Below are positions 5,631 to 12,102 of a DNA stretch of 12,102 nt, piece by piece. The notes under the pieces are model-generated. The model ran no database searches and was not told the origin of the DNA. It worked only from the letters and a program-made list of their open reading frames with translations. The position numbers and the translations under genes were made by a program. This DNA comes from Actinomycetota bacterium (GTDB lineage: Bacteria; Actinomycetota; Acidimicrobiia; IMCC26256; JACDBD01). The DNA lies in NCBI GenBank assembly GCA_013695115.1, contig JACDBD010000396.1:1-12102 (forward strand), read 5' to 3'. Each line of letters opens with the position of its first letter. The first letter of the stretch is position 1.

Positions 5631-7435
5631 TAGGAGAGCCGGCTCTCCAGCTCGGTGAGCTCGTCACGGAGCTCGGTCGGGAGCTTGTCGCCGAAGGCGT
5701 CGAAGTACTCGCGCACGAGCTCGAGCTCGGCCCGCCACTGCTCGGGCTTGACCCGAAGCGCCCGCTCCACCCGCTCGGCCGGCGTGTCGAGGCCCTCGAG
5801 GTTCAGGTCGCTCGCCCGAGGGACGTACCCGATGGCAGTGTCCTCGGCATCGGCCTCACCCTCGAGCCGCCGGCAGATCCATTCGAGGACGCGGGAGTTC
5901 TCCCCGAAGCCGGGCCAGAGGAACTTGCCGTCGTCGTCCGCCTTGCGGAACCAGTTGACCCCGTAGATGCGCGGCAGCTTCGACTCATCGGTGCGGCCGT
6001 TCATGCTCAGCCAGTGGGCGAAGTAGTCGGCCATGTGGTACCCGCAGAACGGGAGCATCGCGAACGGGTCTCGTCGAAGCTGGCCCTCACCGCCGACCGC
6101 GGCCGCGGTCATCTCCGACCCCATCGTCGCCCCGACGTACACGCCGTGCCGCCAGTCGCGCGATTCGTACACGAGCGGGACACAGTGGGCCCGACGTCCT
6201 CCGAAGAGGAAGGCCGAGATCGGCACGCCCTTCACGTCCTCCCACTCGGGGGCGATCACGGGGCACTGTGCCGCCGGCACGCAGAACCGCGAGTTCGGGT
6301 GTGCCGCCGGAGTGTCGCTCTCGGGGATCCAGTCATTGCGGCGCCAGTCGGTGAGGTGTGGAGGCGGGTCGCTCATCCCCTCCCACCAGACGTCGCCGTC
6401 ATCGGTGAGCGCGGTGTTGGTGAAGACCGTGTTGCGCTCCAGCGTATGCATGGCGTTGGGGTTCGTCTTCATGTTGGTGCCGGGCGCCACGCCGAAGAAC
6501 CCGGCTTCGGGGTTGATGGCATAGAGGCGACCGTCGGGCCCGAACTTCATCCAGGCGATGTCGTCGCCGACGGTCTCGGCCTTCCAGCCGGGGAGCGTGG
6601 GGATCAGCATCGCCAGGTTGGTCTTGCCGCACGCCGACGGGAACGCGGCCGCGATGTAATGGACGTTTCCCGACGGGCCGGTGAGCTTGAGGATGAGCAT
6701 GTGCTCGGCCAGCCAGCCCTCGTCACGGGCGATGACCGAGGCGATGCGCAGGGCGAAGCACTTCTTACCCAGGAGGGCGTTGCCGCCGTAGCCCGACCCG
6801 TACGACCAGATCTCGCGGGTCTCGGGGAAGTGGACGATCCACTTCTCCTCGTCGTTGCAGGGCCAGGGCACGTCCTCCTGGCCGGGCTCGAGCGGCGCGC
6901 CCACCGAGTGCATGCAGGGAACGAAGTCGCCGTCGCCGAGCACCTCGAGCGCGCCGGTCCCTGCGCGGGTCATGGTGCGCATGCTGACCGCCACGTACGG
7001 AGAGTCCGTGATCTCGACCCCGATGTACGAGAGCGGCGAGCCGAGGGGTCCCATGCTGAACGGGACCACGTACATGGTGCGGCCCCGCATCGAGCCCCGG
7101 AACAGCTCGGTGAGGTGGTCGCGCATCTCGCCCGGCTCCCGCCAGTTGTTGGTGGGGCCGGCATCGTCCTCCCGCTCGGAGCAGATGAACGTGCGGTCCT
7201 CGACCCGGGCGACGTCGCTGGGGTCGGAGGCGGCCCAGTACGAGCCCGGGCGGCGCTTCGGGTCGAGCTCGACGAACGTGCCCGACTGCACCAGCTGCTT
7301 GCACAGCAGGTCGAACTCCTCGTCGGAGCCGTCGAACCAGTGCACCGCGTCGGGCTGGCTGAGCTCGGCCATCTCGCCGACCCACGCCAGCAGACGCTGG
7401 TTGCTGGTGGGAGGGGCGTTGAGCACCATCGACAC
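5630..7435 (-). CDS. pckG: Phosphoenolpyruvate carboxykinase (GTP)
   Basis: 601 residues, cytosolic. Converts oxaloacetate and GTP to PEP, GDP and CO2, the entry to gluconeogenesis. Seen: [20 protein letters not shown] near residues 60-79 (substrate binding); [20 protein letters not shown] (211-230) with Mn ligand lysine K224/K225; H245 in AEHMLIL; the kinase-1a P-loop [14 protein letters not shown] (264-277) with the reactive Cys C269; VGDDIAW (289-295) supplying the Asp metal ligand; and FGGRR before [10 protein letters not shown]. These are signatures of the GTP-dependent class, not the ATP class, and the length matches. The GTG at 7435 is preferred because AAGGAG (plus-strand 7442-7447) lies 6 bases before it; an ATG two codons later at 7429 would be 12 bases away. 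Fumarate released by the homogentisate genes next door can reach oxaloacetate and so feed this enzyme. It is convergent with the FAA hydrolase. Confidence 0.98.
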   Translation of the reverse strand: MSMVLNAPPTSNQRLLAWVGEMAELSQPDAVHWFDGSDEEFDLLCKQLVQSGTFVELDPKRRPGSYWAASDPSDVARVEDRTFICSEREDDAGPTNNWREPGEMRDHLTELFRGSMRGRTMYVVPFSMGPLGSPLSYIGVEITDSPYVAVSMRTMTRAGTGALEVLGDGDFVPCMHSVGAPLEPGQEDVPWPCNDEEKWIVHFPETREIWSYGSGYGGNALLGKKCFALRIASVIARDEGWLAEHMLILKLTGPSGNVHYIAAAFPSACGKTNLAMLIPTLPGWKAETVGDDIAWMKFGPDGRLYAINPEAGFFGVAPGTNMKTNPNAMHTLERNTVFTNTALTDDGDVWWEGMSDPPPHLTDWRRNDWIPESDTPAAHPNSRFCVPAAQCPVIAPEWEDVKGVPISAFLFGGRRAHCVPLVYESRDWRHGVYVGATMGSEMTAAAVGGEGQLRRDPFAMLPFCGYHMADYFAHWLSMNGRTDESKLPRIYGVNWFRKADDDGKFLWPGFGENSRVLEWICRRLEGEADAEDTAIGYVPRASDLNLEGLDTPAERVERALRVKPEQWRAELELVREYFDAFGDKLPTELRDELTELESRLS

Positions 7436-7525
7436 GGCCGGCTCCTTGGGAAAGGGGCTCCCTTGGGAGGCCCGCTAGCTTACCGGTGGGTAGTTCGGGG
7501 TTCCCAAACTGGCCAGGGGGCGGAC

Positions 7526-7801
7526 ATGAGCTGGCTGTCCTGGATCATCGTGGGCTTCATCGCCGGCGCGTTCGCCAAGGCGGTCACGGGCGTGCGCAGC
7601 GCCGGCTGCCTCGGCACCATCGTGATCGGGATCGTCGGCGGCCTCCTGGGCGGAGCCATCTTCAAGGCCGCCGGCGACGAGGGCGTCAACGAGTTCAGCC
7701 TCTACTCGTTGCTGGTCGCGTTCGTGGGCGCGACCCTTCTCCTCTTCATCTGGGGCGCGCTCACCGACCAGGGCCGGGGCCGGCCCCGGCAGCGGCACTG
7801 A
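7526..7801 (+). CDS. GlsB/YeaQ/YmgE-type small membrane protein
   Basis: 91 residues, inner-membrane. Three hydrophobic segments rich in Gly are visible: WLSWIIVGFIAGAFAKAV (about 3-20), CLGTIVIGIVGGLLGGAIF (28-46) and LYSLLVAFVGATLLLFIWGAL (60-80), then a short basic tail rich in Arg. The pattern W-x3-G-x2-AG in segment 1 and G-x3-GI-x-GG-x2-GG in segment 2 is typical of the transglycosylase-associated/stress-response membrane family (PF04226). AGGGGG at 7515-7520 lies 5 bases before the ATG. It is divergent from PEP carboxykinase (about 90 bp between starts) and convergent with the GNAT gene, 6 bp apart. The molecular function of this family is not established. Confidence 0.9.
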   Translation: MSWLSWIIVGFIAGAFAKAVTGVRSAGCLGTIVIGIVGGLLGGAIFKAAGDEGVNEFSLYSLLVAFVGATLLLFIWGALTDQGRGRPRQRH

Positions 7802-7807
7802 CTCTCC

Positions 7808-8260
7808 TTAGAAGTACTTGCGGTAGCCCCGGGCTCGTCGCTTGAAGCCCAGACTCTCGTAGAAGGCCCCGACACCCCGGTCCTCGGCCGACATCAGCTG
7901 CACCTTGTAGCAACCGGCTTCACGAGCCCGCCGCTCCGCTTCCTGCATGAGCGTGCGCCCGATACCGCCACCTCGCTCCGCCTCGTCGACGACCACGTTC
8001 TCGACGATTGCCCACGGCGAGCCGTCGTGCGTGAGGTTCGGCGAGATCACGAGGTGCAGCGTGCCGGCAATCGCGCTGTCGCTCTCGGCGACCAGGAGCG
8101 CATGGCCGTCGCGGGACAGGATCGCGGCCAATGCGCGCGCAGCCTGATCCGGGTCGGGCGGGGCATCCTCCGGATGCAGCTGCGCGAGCAGGCGGAGGAC
8201 CTCGGAGAGATCGGACGACCGCGCCGGCCGGACCTCGACCGTGTTCAAAGGAGCTGCCAT
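7808..8260 (-). CDS. GNAT family N-acetyltransferase
   Basis: 150 residues, soluble. Expected to transfer an acetyl group from acetyl-CoA to an amine; the substrate is unknown. Seen: beta1/alpha1 TVEVRPARSSDLSEVLRLL (7-23), AIAGTLHLVISPNL (63-76), motif A VENVVVDEAERGGGIGRTLM (86-105) with the R-G-G-G-I-G acetyl-CoA pyrophosphate loop, and motif B with YKVQLMSAEDRGVGAFYESLGF (118-139). The start is uncertain: at ATG 8260 a GGAGG directly abuts the start codon, which is too close, while the TTG at 8248 is 12 bases away. The first codons (M-A-A-P) are written by the conserved edge of the intergenic element copy 2, so the element lies at the 5' border of this gene. It is third after rpmB and the small OB-fold gene on the same strand. 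Confidence 0.9.
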   Translation of the reverse strand: MAAPLNTVEVRPARSSDLSEVLRLLAQLHPEDAPPDPDQAARALAAILSRDGHALLVAESDSAIAGTLHLVISPNLTHDGSPWAIVENVVVDEAERGGGIGRTLMQEAERRAREAGCYKVQLMSAEDRGVGAFYESLGFKRRARGYRKYF

Positions 8261-8355
8261 CCTCCGACAGGGGGCGGGGTTCCCCCGCCCCCGGACTGCC
8301 AGCTGCGTGCGGGAGCGGCGAGCGAAGCGAGCGCGACCAGAGAGGTCAGAGAGGT
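8250..8355. repeat. Intergenic hairpin element, copy 2
   Basis: Lies between the small OB-fold gene and the GNAT gene. It has the same box order and spacing as copy 1: GGAGCTGCCA (8250-8259); G-run start exactly 20 bases from the element start in both; a perfect 10-bp hairpin GGGGGCGGGG-TTC-CCCCGCCCCC (8270-8292); CAGCTGCGTGC (8300-8310); the shared 23-base block (8319-8341); then a 9-base tandem duplication CAGAGAGGT x2 (8338-8346, 8347-8355) running into the stop codon at 8355-8357. The stem differs from copy 1 at many positions on both arms, yet pairing is complete. In both copies the block side faces the stop codon of a minus-strand gene. Confidence 0.8.
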
Positions 8356-8582
8356 CAGACCTCGGCGCCGGGAACGCCCATGTCGCGTTCGGCGCCCGAG
8401 CGGACATGGGTGGCCCGGCCATCGCCGTCGAGTTCGAAGATGACCCGCTGCCCCTGGCGCAGCAGCCGGAAGATGGATCCTTGCAAGGCGTCGAGCGCGA
8501 GGGTGAAGCGCTCCTGGTCGGTGTCGCGGATGACGACGCCCTCACGGGTCTGGGGGTCGTAGGACGAGATGACGCCCTGCAT
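8355..8582 (-). CDS. Small cold-shock-domain-like (OB-fold) protein coupled to rpmB
   Basis: 75 residues. Seen: [20 protein letters not shown] (1-20) resembling the beta1-beta2 opening of cold shock domains, RFTLALDALQG (25-35), then LRQGQRVIFELDGDGRATHV (41-60), the typical loop plus G-Q-x-V-x-F-E strand and final strand. The aromatic RNP1 (KGFGFI) and RNP2 (VFVHF) residues that stack on nucleic acid are replaced by REGVVI and RFTLAL, so binding would differ from CspA. The ATG shares one base with the rpmB stop (TGATG, 8584-8580), giving tight translational coupling, and AAGGTG lies 11 bases upstream. A longer in-frame start would run antisense-like through rpmB and is rejected. Function unknown; a ribosome- or RNA-linked role is inference from the coupling. 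Confidence 0.75.
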   Translation of the reverse strand: MQGVISSYDPQTREGVVIRDTDQERFTLALDALQGSIFRLLRQGQRVIFELDGDGRATHVRSGAERDMGVPGAEV

Positions 8583-8770
8583 CAGGGCTTCGTCACCTTG
8601 CCCGACTTCAGGCAGGAGGTGCAGACGTGGATGCGCTTGGGCGTCCCGTTCACGACCGCCCGCACCCGCTGGACGTTGGGGTTCCAGCGCCGCTTCGTGC
8701 GGCGGTGCGAGTGGCTCAGGCGCATGCCGAAGCGCGGCTTCTTGCCGCACAGGTCGCACACCGACGCCAT
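8582..8770 (-). CDS. rpmB: 50S ribosomal protein L28
   Basis: 62 residues. Part of the large ribosomal subunit. Seen: [12 protein letters not shown] (1-12), the basic [19 protein letters not shown] (19-37) typical of L28, and the closing [12 protein letters not shown] (48-59). The two C-x-x-C pairs (C5/C8 and C50/C53) mark the zinc-binding C+ form; many actinobacteria also keep a zinc-free paralogue for zinc starvation elsewhere. GAGGTG lies 5 bases before the ATG. It begins about 100 bp from the divergent FakA-like gene. Confidence 0.97.
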   Translation of the reverse strand: MASVCDLCGKKPRFGMRLSHSHRRTKRRWNPNVQRVRAVVNGTPKRIHVCTSCLKSGKVTKP

Positions 8771-8786
8771 CACCGCACCTCGTCGT

Positions 8787-8805
8787 CGCTCGGGGCCGCT
8801 CGGGG
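8787..8805. repeat. Direct repeat in the rpmB leader
   Basis: CGCTCGGGG occurs twice with a 1-base spacer (8787-8795, 8797-8805). It falls in the predicted untranslated leader of rpmB, between its -10 box and its Shine-Dalgarno. It may be chance in GC-rich DNA; a role in r-protein control is not shown. Confidence 0.35.
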
Positions 8806-8814
8806 AACCAAGTG

Positions 8815-8820
8815 AAGATA
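8815..8820 (-). promoter_or_regulatory. Putative -10 element for rpmB
   Basis: On the minus strand TATCTT (4 of 6 to consensus) lies in a short AT-richer patch. Transcription would begin near 8808, giving a leader of nearly 40 bases containing the GAGGTG site. No clear -35 is seen. Confidence 0.35.
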
Positions 8821-8857
8821 GCAGCCCTCTCTCCCGAATCCCCCGAGGTGACGCCGG

Positions 8858-8863
8858 TAACAT
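8858..8863 (+). promoter_or_regulatory. Putative -10 element for the FakA-like gene, probable leaderless transcript
   Basis: TAACAT (4 of 6) ends 9 bases before the ATG at 8873, the same spacing as TACAAT before the Lrp gene. No Shine-Dalgarno lies between it and the start codon, which fits a leaderless or near-leaderless mRNA. Confidence 0.4.
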
Positions 8864-8872
8864 CGACGCACC

Positions 8873-10525
8873 ATGGCCAAGGTGCTCGACCAGCTGGCGG
8901 CGACCGACTTCCGCGGCATCGTCGTCGCCTACCGCGACGCGTTGCGGTCGCACCAGGACGAGCTCAACCGGCTCAACGTCTACCCGGTGCCGGACGGCGA
9001 CACCGGGACGAACATGGCCCTCACCCTCGAGTCGGTCGTGGGGGAGCTCGACGGCGCCGAGGGGATGAACGAGGTGTGCCGGGCGATCTCGCACGGCTCG
9101 CTCATGGGTGCCCGCGGGAACTCCGGCGTCATCCTGTCGCAGATCCTGCGGGGGCTCTCCGACACGTTCTCCGACCTCGATGCTGCGTCCGCCCACGACG
9201 TGGTCGCCGGCCTCCGCCGCGCCGCCGACGCCGCCTACCAGGCGGTGCTCCGCCCGGTCGAGGGCACGATCCTGACGGTCGTGCGCGCCTCCGCCGAAGC
9301 GGCCGAAGCCGCCCAGGGCGACGGCGCCGAGCTCACCGGCATCCTCGAACGGGTCGAGGTCGCAGCCCACGACGCGGTCCTGCAGACTCCGGAGCTCCTC
9401 CCCGTGCTCAAGGAGGCCGGCGTCGTCGACGCCGGCGGGCGCGGCTTCGAGCTCCTGATCGACGCCTTCCTCCACATCATCGACGGCCGGCCGGTTCCCG
9501 AGCCCGAAGTGGTCGCGACCCCGCCGGCGGTGGAGGCGCATCTCCACGGCGAGGAGGCCTCGTCGCTGCGGTACGAGGTCATGTACCTGCTCGAGGCCGA
9601 CGACTCCACCATCCCCGCCTTCAAGGACACCTGGGGTGCGCTGGGTGACTCGATCGTCGTCGTCGGCGGGGATGGGCTGTGGAACTGCCACGTGCACACG
9701 AATGAGATCGGCGCCGCGATCGAGGCGGGCATCGAGGCGGGTCGGCCCGCGAAGATCCGCGTCACCGACCTGGTCGAGCAGGTCGAGGAGGAGGAGTGGG
9801 TCCGCGACCAGACCGACGTCGGCGGGGGCGACGAGGAGGCGGCCGACCTCCCGGTTCCGACCGAGCCGGTGGCCACGGCAGTGGTCGCGGTCGGCGTCGG
9901 ATCCGGTGTCCAGCGTCTCCTCACCAGCCTGGGCGTACACGCCATCGTCGCCGGCGGTCAGTCGATGAACCCGTCGACGGCGCAGATCCTCGAAGCGGTA
10001 CAACAGTGCCCGTCCGACTCCGTCATCGTGCTCCCCAACAACAAGAACATCGTGCCGGTCGCCCGCCAGGTCGACGGCCTCTGCGACCGGCGGGTCGAGG
10101 TCGTCCCGACGAACGCGGTGGTCGAGGCGCTCGGCGCGCTGGTGGCGTACGACCCGCACGCCCCGCTCGAGGCCAACGTCGCGTCGATGCACGAGGCGGT
10201 CGACCGGGTGCGGACCGGTGAGGTCACCCAGGCTGTGCGCGACAGCGTCGCCGATTGCGGGCCGATCGCGGCCGGCGACTGGATCGCGGTGACCCGCAGC
10301 GGCATCCGCGCGATCGCCCCGTCGGCCGCCGAGGCCGCCATCAAACTGGTCGAGGAGCTGCTCGACGTCGACAGCGAGCTCGTCACCGTGCTGGTCGGCG
10401 CCGAGGCCCGCCCGGCCGACCGCGTGCGCCTCGAGGAGCACCTGGCCAACGCGCACCCGAAGGTCGAGATCGAGGTGCACGAGGGCAACCAGCCCCTGTA
10501 CCCCTTCCTGGTCGGGGTGGAGTAA
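8873..10525 (+). CDS. FakA/YloV-like DAK2 domain protein (putative fatty acid kinase catalytic subunit)
   Basis: 550 residues, soluble. Family role: ATP-dependent phosphorylation of fatty acids carried by a FakB (DegV) partner. Domain order: DhaL/DAK2 (about 10-205) with [15 protein letters not shown] (34-48; D41 and D43 coordinate Mg-nucleotide) and [16 protein letters not shown] (79-94); a middle domain (about 232-305) with [11 protein letters not shown] (H273, H275); an acidic linker (about 303-330, EEEEW then a D/E-rich stretch); and a C-terminal domain (about 335-550) with [11 protein letters not shown] and [10 protein letters not shown], typical of YloV. Oddity: the Cys of the GYCTE-type motif that joins the two His in the FakA zinc site appears as SLRYEVMY here, so that site looks incomplete. 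No FakB gene lies in the window. Gene order with rpmB and recG matches the conserved neighbourhood in Gram-positive bacteria. Confidence 0.9.
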   Translation: MAKVLDQLAATDFRGIVVAYRDALRSHQDELNRLNVYPVPDGDTGTNMALTLESVVGELDGAEGMNEVCRAISHGSLMGARGNSGVILSQILRGLSDTFSDLDAASAHDVVAGLRRAADAAYQAVLRPVEGTILTVVRASAEAAEAAQGDGAELTGILERVEVAAHDAVLQTPELLPVLKEAGVVDAGGRGFELLIDAFLHIIDGRPVPEPEVVATPPAVEAHLHGEEASSLRYEVMYLLEADDSTIPAFKDTWGALGDSIVVVGGDGLWNCHVHTNEIGAAIEAGIEAGRPAKIRVTDLVEQVEEEEWVRDQTDVGGGDEEAADLPVPTEPVATAVVAVGVGSGVQRLLTSLGVHAIVAGGQSMNPSTAQILEAVQQCPSDSVIVLPNNKNIVPVARQVDGLCDRRVEVVPTNAVVEALGALVAYDPHAPLEANVASMHEAVDRVRTGEVTQAVRDSVADCGPIAAGDWIAVTRSGIRAIAPSAAEAAIKLVEELLDVDSELVTVLVGAEARPADRVRLEEHLANAHPKVEIEVHEGNQPLYPFLVGVE

Positions 10526-10583
10526 CGATCGGAGCGCAGCGGAGCCGTGCCCGCACGGGCGGGACGGCGGAGCGGAGCGACCC
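10526..10583. repeat. Short spacer with AGCG-type repeats and a small hairpin between the FakA-like gene and recG
   Basis: Holds GGAGCGCAGCGGAGC (10531-10545), a GCCCG-CA-CGGGC inverted repeat (10549-10560) overlapping an alternative CGTGC-CC-GCACG (10546-10557), then GCGGAGCGGAGCGACC (10567-10582). Word content resembles the GAGCGAAGCGAGCG block of the two larger elements, but spacing and the other boxes are absent, so relation is uncertain. Its second unit supplies GGAG (10574-10577), 6 bases before the recG ATG. Confidence 0.5.
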
Positions 10584-12102
10584 ATGAAGGAGGCCCGCAC
10601 TCTCCGGGAGCTTCGCGACGCGACGCTCACCGAGCTTCAGGTCGCGCCGAAGCTGCGCGAGCGGCTCGCGCTCATGGGCATCGAGACCGCCCTCGACCTG
10701 CTCCAGCACTATCCCCGTCGCTACCGCGACCGCACCGAGCAGTCCGACATCGCCCAGCTCTCCGTGGGCCAGGAGGCGACGGTGTTCGCGGAGGTGCGCC
10801 GGATCCGGGCCCGCTACACCCGCAACCGCCGCGCCATCGTCGACGCGGTCGTCTACGACGGCACCGACCTGCTCAACGTCGTGTTCTTCAATCAGCCGTG
10901 GCGGGCGCGTCAGCTACCCGAAGGCACCGAGGCCGCGTTCTTCGGAAAGCTCGAGCAGTACCGGGGAAAGCGCCAGATGACGAACCCGGTGGTCGACGTC
11001 CTCGATCACCTGGGGGAGAAGACGGGCGTGATCGTGCCGGTGTACCCGCAGTCGGGGAAGGCCGACGTGTCGACATGGCAGCTGCGCCCGGTCGTCGCCG
11101 CCGCGCTCGACTGGGCGGGCGAGCTTGCCGAGCCGTTGCCCGCCGCGCTCCTCGACGAGATGAAGCTGGTCGGGCGGACCTGGGCCTACCGGAACGTGCA
11201 CCAACCGGAGACACTCGAGGACGCCCGTAAGGCCCAGCGGCGCCTGCGCTTCGACGAGTTCCTGCGGATGCAGGTGGGCCTGGTGGCGCGCAAGCGCGCC
11301 TTCGAAGCCGAGGAGACGGGCATCCGCCACCACCGCGACGGTCCCCTCGTCGACGAGTTCATCCGCCGCCTCCCGTTCGAGCCCACCGGCGACCAGTGGC
11401 GAACGGTGCAGGAGATCGCGTCCGACATGGCCGGCGTTTCACCGATGCACCGTCTGCTCCAGGGCGAGGTGGGCTCGGGCAAGACGGTGGTTGCGCTGGC
11501 GGCGTTGCTGCTCGCGGTCCAGGGTGGGTACCAGGGCGCGTTCATGGCGCCCACCGAGGTGCTGGCCGAGCAGCACTTCTTCAGCTCGCGTGTGCTCCTC
11601 GACGGCCTGAACGTCCCCGCCGAGGGAACCCTGACCGGTGAGCGCCCGGTCACCGTCGCGCTCCTCACGAACCGCACCGGTCCCGCCGAGCGCCGAAAGC
11701 TCGCCGACGGGCTGGCCGCGTCGGAGATCGACATCGTCGTCGGCACGCACGCGTTGATCTATGGCGAGGTCGAGTTCGCTCGCCTCGGCCTGGCGGTCAT
11801 CGACGAGCAGCACCGCTTCGGCGTCGAGCAGCGGGCCCTGCTGCGGGGAATGGGTCGCGACCCCGACGTCCTGGTGATGACGGCGACACCGATCCCCCGG
11901 ACCGCCGGCTTCCTCATCTACGGCGACCTCGACAAATCGGAGCTCCGACAGATGCCGCCGGGGCGCACCCCGGTGACGACCGCAGTCGTCGGGCCCGGCC
12001 CGCTGGAGCGCGCCGACGCCTACGAGCGCCTCCGTGGCGAAGTCGCCGCCGGCCGCCAGGCGTACGTCGTGTGCCCACTCGTCGAGGGCTCGCCCAAGAT
12101 CG
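10584..12102 (+). CDS. recG: ATP-dependent DNA helicase RecG (partial, C-terminus beyond window)
   Basis: 506 codons are present of roughly 700 expected; the 3' end is cut by the window. RecG remodels stalled forks and branch-migrates Holliday junctions and R-loops. Seen: an N-terminal [25 protein letters not shown] segment (about 30-52); the OB-fold wedge domain (about 55-150) with [19 protein letters not shown]; Walker A GEVGSGKT (294-301); the DEQH box (407-410) in [13 protein letters not shown]; and TATPIPRT (433-440) before YGDLDKSEL and the PPGRTPVTT start of helicase domain 2. The usual GDVGSGKT is GEVGSGKT here, a mild change. GGAG 6 bases upstream is the likely ribosome site; an AAGGAGG right after the ATG lies inside the frame and has no start codon at a useful distance. 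It follows the FakA-like gene by 58 bp on the same strand. Confidence 0.97.
   Translation, partial: MKEARTLRELRDATLTELQVAPKLRERLALMGIETALDLLQHYPRRYRDRTEQSDIAQLSVGQEATVFAEVRRIRARYTRNRRAIVDAVVYDGTDLLNVVFFNQPWRARQLPEGTEAAFFGKLEQYRGKRQMTNPVVDVLDHLGEKTGVIVPVYPQSGKADVSTWQLRPVVAAALDWAGELAEPLPAALLDEMKLVGRTWAYRNVHQPETLEDARKAQRRLRFDEFLRMQVGLVARKRAFEAEETGIRHHRDGPLVDEFIRRLPFEPTGDQWRTVQEIASDMAGVSPMHRLLQGEVGSGKTVVALAALLLAVQGGYQGAFMAPTEVLAEQHFFSSRVLLDGLNVPAEGTLTGERPVTVALLTNRTGPAERRKLADGLAASEIDIVVGTHALIYGEVEFARLGLAVIDEQHRFGVEQRALLRGMGRDPDVLVMTATPIPRTAGFLIYGDLDKSELRQMPPGRTPVTTAVVGPGPLERADAYERLRGEVAAGRQAYVVCPLVEGSPKI

Noticed and set aside
5579..7525. Plus-strand open frame that runs antisense through pckG and in frame into the GlsB-like gene
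   Set aside because: Only the last 91 codons match a protein family and have a Shine-Dalgarno; the rest mirrors PEP carboxykinase.
7436..7525. Divergent promoters between pckG and the GlsB-like gene
   Set aside because: A TAAGCT box on the minus strand and repeated CTCC(C)TTGGGA words are visible, but spacing to any -35 is poor, so no promoter is called.
8771..10630. Minus-strand open frame of several hundred codons upstream of and in frame with rpmB
   Set aside because: It lies opposite the FakA-like gene; L28 has a normal length and a GAGGTG site at 8770, so the extension is a shadow.

Overview
The window is GC-rich throughout and densely packed, with GTG starts, overlapping start/stop codons and short spacers. 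The gene content points to a high-GC actinobacterium: a GTP-dependent PEP carboxykinase, a rpmB / DAK2-family kinase / recG neighbourhood, and two genes whose only promoter-like signal lies about 9 bases before the ATG, as in leaderless transcripts. An Acidimicrobiia-type lineage is my best guess, but the window alone does not prove it. No rRNA, tRNA, CRISPR array, phage gene or insertion sequence was seen, and no stretch over 300 bases lacks a gene.

Region 1 (about 1-5521) is a divergent aromatic catabolism locus. The minus strand carries, in transcription order, a haem-oxygenase-like (HDO-type) candidate metalloenzyme, 4-hydroxyphenylpyruvate dioxygenase (hpd) and an Amidohydro_2 family hydrolase or decarboxylase. 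The plus strand carries an Lrp/AsnC regulator, homogentisate 1,2-dioxygenase (hmgA) and a fumarylacetoacetate hydrolase with a complete set of FAH active-site residues. Together hpd, hmgA and the hydrolase turn 4-hydroxyphenylpyruvate (from tyrosine) into homogentisate, then maleylacetoacetate, then fumarate plus acetoacetate. A maleylacetoacetate isomerase is not present here. A 12-bp inverted repeat lies between the predicted -35 and -10 boxes of the minus-strand operon and is a candidate operator for the adjacent regulator.

Region 2 (about 5522-7801) holds GTP-type PEP carboxykinase (minus strand) and, divergent from it, a small GlsB/YeaQ-type membrane protein. The carboxykinase can carry C4 acids such as the fumarate made by region 1 into gluconeogenesis.

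Region 3 (about 7808-8770, minus strand) reads rpmB (ribosomal protein L28), then a 75-residue cold-shock-domain-like protein coupled to it by a TGATG overlap, then a GNAT acetyltransferase.

Region 4 (8873-12102, plus strand) holds a FakA/YloV-type DAK2 protein followed by recG, which is cut by the window end.

The most unusual non-coding signal is a pair of about 90-110 bp intergenic elements (5521-5630 and 8250-8355). They share boxes at the same spacing around a GC hairpin whose stem sequence differs but whose pairing is kept, and each ends in a short perfect tandem duplication touching the stop codon of a minus-strand gene. The most unusual protein is the HDO-type enzyme that leads the hpd operon.
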